Part shown: piece by piece, positions 23,152 through 31,370 of the stretch
How the letters are laid out: every line of letters begins with the position of its first letter
Numbering within the stretch: position 1 is the stretch's first letter
Assembly: GCA_963715995.1 (NCBI GenBank)
Contig: OY970283.1
Location: 2,480,001-2,544,000 of the forward strand
Direction: 5' to 3'
DNA from: DATBDN01 sp963715995
Lineage (GTDB): Bacteria; Actinomycetota; Thermoleophilia; Solirubrobacterales; Thermoleophilaceae
Length of the DNA stretch: 64,000 nucleotides
Made by a program: the position numbers and the translations under genes
The notes under the pieces: model-generated
The model's input: the letters and a program-made list of their open reading frames with translations, nothing else
Database searches by the model: none
Told to the model about the DNA's origin: nothing

Positions 23152-24267
23152 ATGGCGGAACCTAACCGGAACAGCGGCGGGAATGTCGCCGTGAACCAAG
23201 AACTCGAAGAGCTCACCGCGATCGCACCTCGCCGGGCAGGGTCAGAGGCCGAACGCCGCGCCGCCCGCCAGCTCGAGTCGCAGCTCCGCGAAAGCGGCCG
23301 CGACGTCGTGATCGAGCCGATCCGCGTTCGCCCCGCAATCGCCCTGACGCACCTGATCCTGGTGCTCGCAGGCATCGTCGGAAGCGTCCTCTCGGTGTAC
23401 TCCCACTTCATCGGCCTGGCGATCGTGGCGGTGGCCGCCGTGAATGCGCTCGGCGACCTGACGGGCGCATTTCCGGGCCTGCGACTGCTCACCCCGGCGC
23501 GCGCGTCGCAGAACGTCGTGTCCGACCAGGACACGGGCAAGCCGGGCCTGCTGATCCTCGTCGCGCACTACGACTCGCCGCGTGACGCGACGATCTTCAC
23601 GCGCCGCTTCGCGCTGTGGCCGCGGATGCTGGTCGGGTCGCTTGCGCTGATAACTGTCTGCGCGCTGATCCGCCTGCTCGGCATCGAGGCGACCTTCCTG
23701 ACCGTGCTCCAGTTCATACCGACCGTGGTGCTGATCGTCTTGGCCCCGCTGCTCGCGGACGGAGCGATCGCGCAGACGGCCGCCGGCGAAGCCGACAACG
23801 CCGCCGGCGTGGCCACGGCCCTGCGCCTGGCCGACGCCTACGCGAAGCGGCTCGAGCACTTCGACATCGGCGTCGTGCTGACCGGCGCCTCAGCACACAA
23901 CGGCCTCGGGATGCACGAGTGGCTGAAGGGCCACCTCGGAGACCTCGAACCGGCGGTCACCGCCGTGATCGCCATCGACGACGTCGGCGGCGGCGATCCC
24001 GCCTACTCCGAGAAGGAGGGCGCCGTGGTCGCATCGCGCATGCACCCCGCCCTGCTCGAGCTTGCCGAGGCAGCCGAGGCGGCCCACGTGTCCACGCGCG
24101 AGCTCTCCGACGCCTACCGCACGCGGGCCGCGGGCCTGCCGACGCTGCGCATCACGAGCGAACGCAGCGGCGGGAGCGTGGATCCCGATGCGCTCGAACG
24201 TACATACGGCTTCGCAGCGGACCTGCTCGAGCGAATCGACGCCGAGGTCGGCCCGCAGATCGCTTAG
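23152..24267 (+). CDS. M28-family peptidase homologue lacking catalytic residues
   Basis: The 371-residue protein has the M28 aminopeptidase framework with inserted hydrophobic helices (about 62-95 and 165-205). The first zinc-ligand motif HYDSPRDA and the bridging Asp in GEADNAAGVAT are present. The block that should carry the catalytic Glu pair reads TGASAHNGLGMHEW, with no EE, and the final His-containing block is replaced by SERSGGSVDPDA. Peptidase activity is therefore unlikely. A related gene at 30177-31370 keeps all these residues. GTG 23191 is an alternative start. Confidence 0.75.
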   Translation: MAEPNRNSGGNVAVNQELEELTAIAPRRAGSEAERRAARQLESQLRESGRDVVIEPIRVRPAIALTHLILVLAGIVGSVLSVYSHFIGLAIVAVAAVNALGDLTGAFPGLRLLTPARASQNVVSDQDTGKPGLLILVAHYDSPRDATIFTRRFALWPRMLVGSLALITVCALIRLLGIEATFLTVLQFIPTVVLIVLAPLLADGAIAQTAAGEADNAAGVATALRLADAYAKRLEHFDIGVVLTGASAHNGLGMHEWLKGHLGDLEPAVTAVIAIDDVGGGDPAYSEKEGAVVASRMHPALLELAEAAEAAHVSTRELSDAYRTRAAGLPTLRITSERSGGSVDPDALERTYGFAADLLERIDAEVGPQIA

Positions 24268-24270
24268 GGA

Positions 24271-25788
24271 CTAGACCGGGGTGACCGGGTTGTGCTTCGC
24301 GGGCCAGTCGCGCGAGGCCGTCTCGTACAACCGGAAGCGCTTCACGAGGTCGGCGCGAAGGTGTTCGGGCTGGACGACGGCGTCGACCACGAGCTCTGAC
24401 GCCAGGTGCAGCACGTCGATCTCGGCCGCGTACTCCGCGCGCAGCTCCTCGACCTTGGCCTGGCGCTCTGTCTCGTCCTCGATCGCCTGAATCTGGTTGT
24501 AGAAGACGGCGTTGATCGCCGCCTGCGGACCCATCACCGCGATCTTCGCCCACGGCAGCGCGATACACGCATCCGGCTCGAACGCCGGCCCCGCCATCGC
24601 ATAGAGGCCCGCGCCGTAGGCCTTCCGAACAACCACCGACACCTTCGGCACGGTCGCCGAGGAGACCGCCGAGACCATCTTCGCGCCGTGGCGGATGATC
24701 CCCTGGCGCTCGACCTGGGTGCCGATCATGAAGCCGGGCACGTCGGCCAGGAACAGCAGCGGCACGTTGAACGCGTTGCAGGTCCAGATGAAGCGCGCGG
24801 CCTTGTCGCTCGAGTCCGTGAACAGCACGCCGCCGCGCTGCTTCGGCTGGTTGGCGACGATCCCGACGACACGCCCATCGAGCCGCGCGTAGCCCGTGAG
24901 GATCTCCTTCGCCCAGCGCTTGTGCACCTCCAGGAACGAGGCGTCCACGAGCGCGTCGATCAGCTCGCGCATGTCGAACGGCTTGTTCTCGTCCTCGGGC
25001 ACGATCTCGCGCAGCGGCGTGTCGGACGCCGGATCGGCGGGCGGCGCCACCGGCGGCTGCTCGCGCCAGTTGGTCGGGAAGTAGGCCAGGTACTGCTTGG
25101 CCAGGTCGATGCCCTCCTCGTCGGAGGCCACGAGGAAGTGGCCGACGCCCGAGACGCCGGTGTGCATCTTCGCCCCGCCCATCTCCTCCAGCGAGACCTT
25201 CTCGCCGATGACCATCTCGGCCATCCGCGGCGAGCCGAGGTACATGGACGCGTTGCCCTCGCGCATGACCACCACGTCGCAGAACGCCGGTATGTAGGCG
25301 CCGCCGGCAGCCGACGGCCCGAACAGCACACAGACCTGCGGGACGACGCCCGACATCTTCACCTCGTTGTGGAAGATGCGCCCGGCGCCGCGGCGACCGG
25401 GGAACATCTGCACCTGGTCGGTGATGCGCGCGCCGGCGGAGTCGACGAGATAGACCATCGGGATCTGGTGCTCGAGCGCCTGCTCCTGGATGCGGATGAT
25501 CTTCTCGACCGTCTTCGGGCCCCACGAGCCGGCCTTCACGGTCGGGTCGTTCGCCATCACCGCCACCGGCCGGCCGCCGATCTGGCCGAGCCCGGTGACG
25601 ACGCCGTCGGCACCGAAGCCGTCCAGCTCCCAGTTGGCGAGCAGCGCCTCCTCGGCGAACGACTCTGGGTCGAGCAGCCGCTCCACGCGCTCGCGCACGG
25701 GGAGCTTGCCCTGCTGCTGCGACTTCTCGTGGTGGCGGGCGGGGCCGCCGCCGAGTGCGGCTTCGAGGGCGTCGGTCAGGTCCGTCAT
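24271..25788 (-). CDS. pccB: Acyl-CoA (propionyl-CoA) carboxylase beta subunit
   Basis: A 505-residue carboxyltransferase subunit, normal length. It transfers carboxyl from biotin to propionyl-CoA, forming methylmalonyl-CoA. The two crotonase-fold halves show GSWGPKTVEKI and GGAYIPAFCDVVVMREGNAS in the first, and FLADVPGFMIGTQVERQGI and KVSVVVRKAYGAGLYAMAGP in the second, which form the oxyanion holes and acyl-CoA/biotin pockets. No biotin-carrier alpha subunit lies in the window. The PadR gene upstream overlaps it (ATGA, 25785-25788). Acetyl-CoA specificity cannot be excluded from sequence alone. Confidence 0.9.
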   Translation of the reverse strand: MTDLTDALEAALGGGPARHHEKSQQQGKLPVRERVERLLDPESFAEEALLANWELDGFGADGVVTGLGQIGGRPVAVMANDPTVKAGSWGPKTVEKIIRIQEQALEHQIPMVYLVDSAGARITDQVQMFPGRRGAGRIFHNEVKMSGVVPQVCVLFGPSAAGGAYIPAFCDVVVMREGNASMYLGSPRMAEMVIGEKVSLEEMGGAKMHTGVSGVGHFLVASDEEGIDLAKQYLAYFPTNWREQPPVAPPADPASDTPLREIVPEDENKPFDMRELIDALVDASFLEVHKRWAKEILTGYARLDGRVVGIVANQPKQRGGVLFTDSSDKAARFIWTCNAFNVPLLFLADVPGFMIGTQVERQGIIRHGAKMVSAVSSATVPKVSVVVRKAYGAGLYAMAGPAFEPDACIALPWAKIAVMGPQAAINAVFYNQIQAIEDETERQAKVEELRAEYAAEIDVLHLASELVVDAVVQPEHLRADLVKRFRLYETASRDWPAKHNPVTPV

Positions 25789-26303
25789 GCGCCTGAGTCT
25801 GCCAGCCGCTTCCAGAACCGGATCATCTGCTTCTCGTGCTCGACGCCCGCCTCGAGTGCCACCCACGGCCCGCGCGGCTCCGTGCCCAGGTCGAGCTTGC
25901 GGATCTCGTGGTACTCGGCGAGCTTCGCCTCATGCGCCGCGAGCTGGACGTGCCCCAGCGCTTCGGGATCGGCTCCGAGGAAGAGCTTGAGCATCGCCAG
26001 GTCGCGCAGCTCGGCCAGCTCGGTGTCCACGTCGGCGCGCCAGCCGTCGAGCGCCTCACGCCCCTTCGCCGTGAGCGAATAGTGCTTGCGCCGCCTGCCG
26101 CCCTCCTCGCGCTCCTCGTGCAGCAGGCCGGCCTTCGCGAGCCGCTCGGTCTCGGTGTACAACTGCGCGTGCTGGAAGGTCCAGAAGTGACCGACGGTGA
26201 CGCCGACCGCCTGCTTGAGGTCGTACGGAGTGCCCTCCCCGATGAGCTCGAGCAGGCCGAGCACGATCGCCGAGGTAGGTGTGAGGTTGACGGCCGTGGC
26301 CAC
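25785..26303 (-). CDS. PadR-family transcriptional regulator
   Basis: The 172-residue protein has the PadR winged helix at residues about 6-85 (TSAIVLGLLELIGEGTPYDL, YTETERLAKAGLLHEE, RRRKHYSLTAKGREAL) and a C-terminal helical dimerisation domain of the PadR/Vir type. GTG 26303 is the start, with TAGACT 7 nt upstream. It is co-transcribed with pccB through an ATGA overlap and is divergent from the carotenoid oxygenase gene across a 22-bp gap, so it could regulate both. The effector is unknown. Confidence 0.9.
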   Translation of the reverse strand: MATAVNLTPTSAIVLGLLELIGEGTPYDLKQAVGVTVGHFWTFQHAQLYTETERLAKAGLLHEEREEGGRRRKHYSLTAKGREALDGWRADVDTELAELRDLAMLKLFLGADPEALGHVQLAAHEAKLAEYHEIRKLDLGTEPRGPWVALEAGVEHEKQMIRFWKRLADSGA

Positions 26304-26306
26304 GTC

Positions 26307-26319
26307 GTCTAGTCTAGAC
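26307..26319. promoter_or_regulatory. Palindrome GTCTAGTCTAGAC with back-to-back -10 hexamers
   Basis: A 13-bp perfect palindrome with a 1-nt centre. Its minus strand holds TAGACT (26311-26316), 7 nt from the padR GTG. Its plus strand holds TAGTCT, 10 nt from the ATG at 26326. It may be a PadR operator or simply overlapping divergent -10 elements. Confidence 0.5.
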
Positions 26320-26325
26320 CGTCCA

Positions 26326-27753
26326 ATGTTGACTATTGAGCAGGAGACACAGCGCGCCCTCGGCTTCAAGACCCTGGACGAGGAGGTCCACCACGACTCG
26401 GTGCCGGTCACCGGCACGGTGCCCGCGTGGCTCCACGGCACGCTCGTGCGCGTGACCCCCGCGCTCATGGACGGCGGCGGCAAGTCGGTGAAGCACTGGT
26501 TCGACGGCGCGGCGATGCTGAACGCGTTCGGTTTCGGCGAGGGCACGGTCTCCTACGGCAGCCGCTTTCTCGCCACCGACTATCTGGAGAAGGCACGCCA
26601 GGGCAAGTTCGAGTTCGGCTTCGGCGCCGACCCATGCCGCTCGCTGTTCAAGCGCGTCATGTCGATCAACGACGTGAACCGCTTCGACAACGCGAACGTG
26701 AACCTCCAAGAGCTCGGGCAGCGCTACATCGCGATGACCGAGACGCCGCTGCCGGTGGAGTTCGATCCGAAGACCCTGCGCACGCTCGGCAAGCCGAAGT
26801 GGCCCGATCGCGACGCTGCCGGTCAGGTCACGACCGCTCACCCGCACTACGACTACGAGCGCGACGAGGTCGTCAACTACACCGCCCACTTCGGGCCGAA
26901 GACGACCTACCGCGTCTACGCGGCCGGCAAGGTCGGCGCGCCGCGGCGGCTGATCGGCTCACTGCCCGTGAAGAACCCGGGCTACATGCACTCGTTCGGC
27001 ATGAGCGAGCGCTACGTGATCCTCGCGGAGAACCCGCTGCTGGTGAACCCGATGTCGATGCCGCTGTCGAAGAAGGCGTTCATCGACAACTACGAGTGGA
27101 AGCCCGAGCGCGGCACGCGCTTCGTCGTCGTCGACCGCCACAGCGGCGAGCTCCAGGGCATCCACGAGACCGAGGCGTTCTTCTGCTTCCACCACGTCAA
27201 CTCGTTCGAGCGCGACGGGGAGCTGGTGGTCGACGTGATCGCCTACGACGACGCCGCGGTCATCCACATGCTGGACCTGGACGAGCTGCGAGCCGGCGCC
27301 GAGCGGCCGCTCGCGCGCAGCAGCCTGCGCCGCTACCGGATCGCGCTGGACGGCTCGGGCGTCACGCGCGAGGACATCGGCGGCGATGTGGCGCCGGAGC
27401 TCCCGCGGATCAACTACCGCCGCAACAACATGCGCGACTACCGCTGGATGTATGCAACCGGCAACGGTGACGGCGACTGGGTCGACCAGCTCGTGAAGAT
27501 GGATGTCACGACGGGCGCCAGCCAGGTCTGGTCGGAGCCCGGCTGCTACCCCGGCGAGCCGGTCTTCGTGGAGCGCCCGGGCTCGGATGCCGAGGACGAC
27601 GGCGCGATCCTGTCAGTGGTGCTCGACTCCGGCAGCGGTCGCTCGTTCCTGCTGGTGCTGGACGCCGCGAGCTTCGAGGAGGTGGCGCGCGCCGAGGCGC
27701 CGCACCACATCCCGTTCGGTTTTCACGGCCAGTTCTTCAGGAACAAGGACTAG
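26326..27753 (+). CDS. Carotenoid oxygenase family (retinal pigment epithelial membrane protein-like)
   Basis: A 475-residue non-heme iron dioxygenase that would cleave a carotenoid or related conjugated/aromatic double bond. Iron-binding His residues are seen in TTAHPHYD, GYMHSFGM, FCFHHVNSF and the C-terminal FGFHGQF, the four expected ligands. GKSVKHWFDGAAMLNAF near the start is the conserved family block. ATG 26326 is 22 bp from the divergent padR start. The stop overlaps that of the convergent hydroxyacyl-CoA dehydrogenase as CTAG. Confidence 0.9.
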   Translation: MLTIEQETQRALGFKTLDEEVHHDSVPVTGTVPAWLHGTLVRVTPALMDGGGKSVKHWFDGAAMLNAFGFGEGTVSYGSRFLATDYLEKARQGKFEFGFGADPCRSLFKRVMSINDVNRFDNANVNLQELGQRYIAMTETPLPVEFDPKTLRTLGKPKWPDRDAAGQVTTAHPHYDYERDEVVNYTAHFGPKTTYRVYAAGKVGAPRRLIGSLPVKNPGYMHSFGMSERYVILAENPLLVNPMSMPLSKKAFIDNYEWKPERGTRFVVVDRHSGELQGIHETEAFFCFHHVNSFERDGELVVDVIAYDDAAVIHMLDLDELRAGAERPLARSSLRRYRIALDGSGVTREDIGGDVAPELPRINYRRNNMRDYRWMYATGNGDGDWVDQLVKMDVTTGASQVWSEPGCYPGEPVFVERPGSDAEDDGAILSVVLDSGSGRSFLLVLDAASFEEVARAEAPHHIPFGFHGQFFRNKD

Positions 27754-28637
27754 ACGCCGGGGTCGACTGCAACGGGCTTCTCGCCCGAATAGTCGTAGAA
27801 GCCACGGCCCGACTTCTTGCCGTAGTAGCCGGCGGCCACCAGCTTGCGCAACGTCGGCGGCGCGGCGAAGCGCTTCTCGCGGAACTCGTCGAACATGATG
27901 TCCGCGATCGACTTCGTCGTGTCGAGGCCCACGAAGTCGAGCAGCGTGAACGGGCCCATCGGATGGGCCGCGCCGCCCTTCATCGCGGCGTCGATCTCCT
28001 CGATCGACCCGGTCCCCTCCTCGTAGGCGCGGACCGCATCGAGCATGTAGGGCACGAGCAGGCGGTTGACGATGAAGCCCGCCTTGTCCTTGCAGCGCAC
28101 CACCGTCTTGCCCAGGCGCTCGCCGAAAGCGAGACCGGACTCGAACGCGTCGTCGTCGGTGGTGACGGTGCGCACGACCTCGAGCAGCGGCATCACCTGC
28201 GCCGGGTTGAAGAAATGAAGGCCGATGAAGCGGTTGGGCCGCTCGGTGGCCATCGCCTGGTCGATCAGCGACAGCGACGAGGTGTTGGTCGCGAAGATGA
28301 CGTCCTTGTCGGCGACGATGCCGTCGAGCTCCTTCCAGAGCTCGCGCTTCACCTCGAGGCCTTCGGTGATCGCCTCGATCACCAGACCGCAGTCGGCGAA
28401 GTCCGCGTTGTCGACCGTCGGGTGCAGCCGCGCCCGGATCTCATCGGCCGCGGACTGCTCGAGCTTGCCCTTCTCGACCGACCGCGCCAGCTGCTTCTCG
28501 ATCTTGCCGACCGCCTTGTCGAGGCGCTCCTGATCGACCTCCTTGAGGACGACCTGGTAGCCCGCGGTGGCCGCGACCTGAGCGATTCCGTGGCCCATCA
28601 GGCCCCCGCCGGCGACTCCAACTTTCTCGATATCCAT
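27750..28637 (-). CDS. hbd: 3-hydroxybutyryl-CoA dehydrogenase
   Basis: A 295-residue 3-hydroxyacyl-CoA dehydrogenase of the short, monofunctional type. The NAD-binding motif GVAGGGLMGHGIAQ lies at about 7-20. The catalytic His-Glu pair is in IGLHFFNPAQVMPLLEVV near 139-156, and GFIVNRLLVPYMLDA follows at 190-205. It interconverts acetoacetyl-CoA and 3-hydroxybutyryl-CoA, feeding crotonyl-CoA to Ccr. ATG 28637 lies only 13 bp from the divergent enoyl-CoA hydratase start, with TAACGT 8 nt upstream. Confidence 0.92.
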   Translation of the reverse strand: MDIEKVGVAGGGLMGHGIAQVAATAGYQVVLKEVDQERLDKAVGKIEKQLARSVEKGKLEQSAADEIRARLHPTVDNADFADCGLVIEAITEGLEVKRELWKELDGIVADKDVIFATNTSSLSLIDQAMATERPNRFIGLHFFNPAQVMPLLEVVRTVTTDDDAFESGLAFGERLGKTVVRCKDKAGFIVNRLLVPYMLDAVRAYEEGTGSIEEIDAAMKGGAAHPMGPFTLLDFVGLDTTKSIADIMFDEFREKRFAAPPTLRKLVAAGYYGKKSGRGFYDYSGEKPVAVDPGV

Positions 28638-28642
28638 ACGCT
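28637..28642 (+). promoter_or_regulatory. -10 hexamer TACGCT for enoyl-CoA hydratase
   Basis: TACGCT lies 8 nt before the ATG at 28651 and overlaps the divergent hbd start codon. Confidence 0.4.
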
Positions 28643-28645
28643 TGG

Positions 28646-28651
28646 ACGTTA
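28646..28651 (-). promoter_or_regulatory. -10 hexamer TAACGT for hbd
   Basis: TAACGT on the minus strand, 8 nt before the hbd ATG at 28637, overlapping the first base of the divergent ATG. Confidence 0.4.
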
Positions 28652-29430
28652 TGGGATTAGTCGAAATCGAGGATCGCGGCGCGGTCCGGCACATCATCCT
28701 CAACCGACCCGAGAAGCGAAACGCTTTCAACGGAGAGCTGATCGAAGCGGTGGGTCATGCGTTCGAGGACGCCGCCGTTGACGACTCCGTCCGCGTGGTC
28801 GTGCTGCGCGGCAACGGGCCGATGTTCTCGTCGGGCATGGACATCGGGTCGCTGAAGGACGTCTCGCAGCAGCCGGAGTCGCTGCGCGAGTTCCGCGAGC
28901 CGATCCTGCGCTGGTGGAACCTGCTCGAAGAGATGCCCAAGCCGACGATCGCGCAGATCCACGGCGCCTGCATCGGCGGCGCGATGGAGCTCGCGCTGGC
29001 TGCCGACATGCGCGTGATGGCCGCCGATGCGGTGGCCGCGATCCTCGAGGTGAAGATCGGGCTGATCCCGGACGTGGGCGGCTGCTCGCGCCTGTCCGCG
29101 GTTGTCGGGGTCGGGCGCGCGAAGGAGCTGATCATGACCGGCCGCTTCCTCGGCGCCGAGGAGGCTCATGCGATCGGGTTCGCGAACCGGATCGCTCCGG
29201 CGGACGAGCTCGACGCTGCCACGCAGACTCTGTGCGACGAGCTGCTTGCGGCGGCGCCGATCGCGGTCGCGCTGGCCAAGCGGGTGATCGACGCCGCGGC
29301 CAAGCCGGCGCTCGAGGAGACGCTCGAGCTCGAGGTCGAAGCGCAGGAGCGCCTGGCCGCCTCCGACGACTTCGTCGAGGGTGCCAGTGCGTTCATGGAG
29401 AAGCGAGCGCCCGCGTTCTCTGGGTCGTGA
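28651..29430 (+). CDS. Enoyl-CoA hydratase/isomerase family protein
   Basis: A 259-residue crotonase-fold protein. Oxyanion-hole segments are GPMFSSGMDIGSL near 57-69 and GACIGGAMELALAADMR near 109-125. The region that carries the catalytic acids reads EVKIGLIPDVGGCSRL, with Asp where some hydratases have Gly, so isomerase or hydratase activity is not settled. Its divergence from hbd and co-transcription with a SRPBCC gene (GTGA overlap) suit fatty-acyl or crotonyl-CoA metabolism. ATG 28651 is chosen over an upstream TTG at 28642. Confidence 0.85.
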   Translation: MGLVEIEDRGAVRHIILNRPEKRNAFNGELIEAVGHAFEDAAVDDSVRVVVLRGNGPMFSSGMDIGSLKDVSQQPESLREFREPILRWWNLLEEMPKPTIAQIHGACIGGAMELALAADMRVMAADAVAAILEVKIGLIPDVGGCSRLSAVVGVGRAKELIMTGRFLGAEEAHAIGFANRIAPADELDAATQTLCDELLAAAPIAVALAKRVIDAAAKPALEETLELEVEAQERLAASDDFVEGASAFMEKRAPAFSGS

Positions 29431-29849
29431 CGATCGAGTCCGCGCGCGTCGTCCCGGCGACGCCCGAGGCGGTCTTCACGTTCCTGGCCAAGCTCGAGAA
29501 CCACTGGGCGCTCGCAGGCCGCTGGGTCGAGCCGCTCGCCATCGAGGCGGCGAGCGGCCGGGTGCGCATCCGCGGGCCGTTCGGGCTCCACCGCACCGCC
29601 ACGACGACCGTGGTCGACGCTGAGCCGAGCCACGTGATCCATGGGACCGCCGAGCTCTCGGGCGGCACGACAGCCCGGGTGGCATGGGAGCTGAGTGAGG
29701 ACGCGGGCGGGACCGCCGTGCGGCTGGCTGCCGAGGTCGACCACGCCGCACTGCCCGACCGCGTGCTGCTCGCCCTGGGCGGCCGCGCATGGATGAGGCG
29801 CCGCTTCGGAGCGATCCTCGCGCGTCTGGAGGAGCAGGTCGGGGCCTAA
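29427..29849 (+). CDS. SRPBCC/START-like domain protein
   Basis: A 140-residue protein with the SRPBCC pattern: ESARVVPATPEAVFTFLAKL at the start, WVEPLAIEAASGRVRI strands, and a long C-terminal helix RFGAILARLEEQV. These folds bind hydrophobic ligands. The GTG start overlaps the stop of the enoyl-CoA hydratase gene (GTGA), so the two are translationally coupled. Function beyond ligand binding is unknown. Confidence 0.7.
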   Translation: MTIESARVVPATPEAVFTFLAKLENHWALAGRWVEPLAIEAASGRVRIRGPFGLHRTATTTVVDAEPSHVIHGTAELSGGTTARVAWELSEDAGGTAVRLAAEVDHAALPDRVLLALGGRAWMRRRFGAILARLEEQVGA

Positions 29850-29906
29850 GCCCGGACTGATCAGAGGTCGGGCCCGGTTCTAGCCTGGGCTCGAGCGGCG
29901 TGGTTC

Positions 29907-29953
29907 GCGAGCACCGACCCTCCGTTGGGCAACCAAGAGGGATCGGTGCTCGC
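29907..29953. other. Hairpin shared by elements B and C
   Basis: GCGAGCACCGACCCTC pairs with GAGGGATCGGTGCTCGC, with one bulged T. The same hairpin occurs at 51286-51332 with only loop changes. Confidence 0.75.
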
Positions 29954-29985
29954 TCGCGAAGCCGCTCTTGGTCGCGGTTTCGGGA

Positions 29986-30030
29986 GCAACCGTCAATTGG
30001 TGTCGCATAGCGACAGTTATTGACGGTTGC
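29986..30030. other. Two-step hairpin unique to element B
   Basis: An outer 12-bp stem (GCAACCGTCAAT/ATTGACGGTTGC) and an inner 6-bp stem (TGTCGC/GCGACA) around ATA are separated by a 3+3-nt internal loop. Confidence 0.8.
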
Positions 30031-30176
30031 GGCGCGTTCGAGGGGCAAAGCCGACGGCGGGAGCGAGATGGCCGGCGTGAGAACGCCCTCGCCACTCCAG
30101 CCACCCCTTGGCCGAGGCAGTTTCCAAACCGCAGCGCAAGAGCAGGGGGGCGGCAGAGCGCGGCCGCACCAAGGAG

Positions 30177-31370
30177 CTAACCCGCGGCGTCCCACACCCG
30201 GGCGATCCCTGCCGCCATGCGGGTGCAGCTCTCGACCGAGTCCCAGTCGACGTTCTCGGGTGTGTCGGTCGGGCGGTGGTAGTGCTTGCCCAGCGTCCAG
30301 TTCTCGTCGACCGAGACCAGCGACAGCGCCCGCAGGCCTGCGTGCTGGGCCGCGAGCGCGTCGGTGGGCGCGGCCATCGTGGTTCGCACCGGCGGTGCCA
30401 CGGCGGCGCGCAGCGCGCCGCGATCGGCCCACTCGAGCGCGTCGCGCGCGTAGGAGGCCGTCAGGCCTTCGCTCGTGACGACCGCGGGCTGGCCGCTGCC
30501 GAGCGTGTCGAGGCTGACCACGAGCGTGCCCGCGGCGGCCAGCTCGCCCGAGTGAGCGGCTGCCCACGCCGCGGCGCCGCCGAGGCCGGTCTCCTCACAG
30601 TCGGTGAAGACCGCGACCAGGTCTGTTCGCTCGAGCGGGTCACGCGCGAACGCCGCGACCAGCGCCAGCAGCGCGGCGACGCCGGTTGCGTTGTCGTTCG
30701 CGCCCGGCACGACGCGGCCGCGCGCAACGTCGAGCCCCACCAGCGTGAGCGCGGCGAGCCCGAGTGCGCCGACCGCGCGCAAGACGCGCGACCCCGCGAG
30801 GCAGCCGAGCGTGACGAGGCCGATCAGGAGCTGCGCACCGAGCGCCAACGGCCGCGGCCCCCCGCGCTCGCGCGCGCCGGCGGTGGCGGAGGCCATCAGC
30901 GGCGAGCTCCAGAGCCAGCCCGAGCGCTGCGCGTCGTGGTGGGCGAGCACCACGAGCGTGCGCTCCGCGGGCGCCGCCGCCGGTACGCGTGCAACCACGT
31001 TCGTTCCCTCCCCCGCCGGCAGGAAGCGCGCGGTCCAGGTACTGCGGCCGCTCAGCTCGAGCTCGTAGGACGCCGCCGTCGCGGCGGCGAGCCCCGCGCC
31101 GACCGGGCCGCCGGCCGCGGCCGCGCCAATAGCTGCGGCCGTGTGCGCGCCGTGGCGCCAGATCCAGCGGCGCTGGAAGCGGAAGCTCTCGGAACGGATC
31201 TCGTGGGCTCCGGCATCGCGCAGGCGCCGCTCGATCCACGCCACCTGCGGCTTGTCCTCGCCAGCCGAGCCGCGCTCCATCGCGGCCAGCGCCGCGACGT
31301 CGGAGCGCAGTCGCTCGAGGTCGAGGCGCGGCCCACCGGCCAGCTCGCGTTCTTCGATCGGGGCGCTCAT
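30177..31370 (-). CDS. M28-family zinc metallopeptidase with internal membrane helices
   Basis: A 397-residue M28 peptidase with complete zinc chemistry: LAHHDAQ (His and Asp ligands), GANDNATG (bridging Asp), TDCEETGLGG (catalytic Glu plus Glu ligand), SLDTLGSG (Asp) and KHYHRPTDTPE (His). Two hydrophobic segments between the first and second motifs (about 180-225) probably insert in the membrane. It resembles aminopeptidases acting on small peptides. The ATG at 31370 overlaps the HMG-CoA lyase stop (ATGA). It is a paralogue in layout of the degenerate gene at 23152. Confidence 0.88.
   Translation of the reverse strand: MSAPIEERELAGGPRLDLERLRSDVAALAAMERGSAGEDKPQVAWIERRLRDAGAHEIRSESFRFQRRWIWRHGAHTAAAIGAAAAGGPVGAGLAAATAASYELELSGRSTWTARFLPAGEGTNVVARVPAAAPAERTLVVLAHHDAQRSGWLWSSPLMASATAGARERGGPRPLALGAQLLIGLVTLGCLAGSRVLRAVGALGLAALTLVGLDVARGRVVPGANDNATGVAALLALVAAFARDPLERTDLVAVFTDCEETGLGGAAAWAAAHSGELAAAGTLVVSLDTLGSGQPAVVTSEGLTASYARDALEWADRGALRAAVAPPVRTTMAAPTDALAAQHAGLRALSLVSVDENWTLGKHYHRPTDTPENVDWDSVESCTRMAAGIARVWDAAG

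Larger units (their letters stand above)
29850..30176. repeat. Single-armed hairpin/core intergenic element (copy B)
   Basis: No gene is visible in this 327-bp gap between convergent genes. It holds hairpin 29907-29953, hairpin 29986-30030, the conserved core at 30098-30124 (CAGCCACCCCTTGGCC then GCAGTTTC), and a purine-rich tail with GGCGGCAGAGCG resembling the repeats of element A. The first hairpin and the core with its flanks (CCAAACCG) are shared with element C at 51259-51852. Confidence 0.75.
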
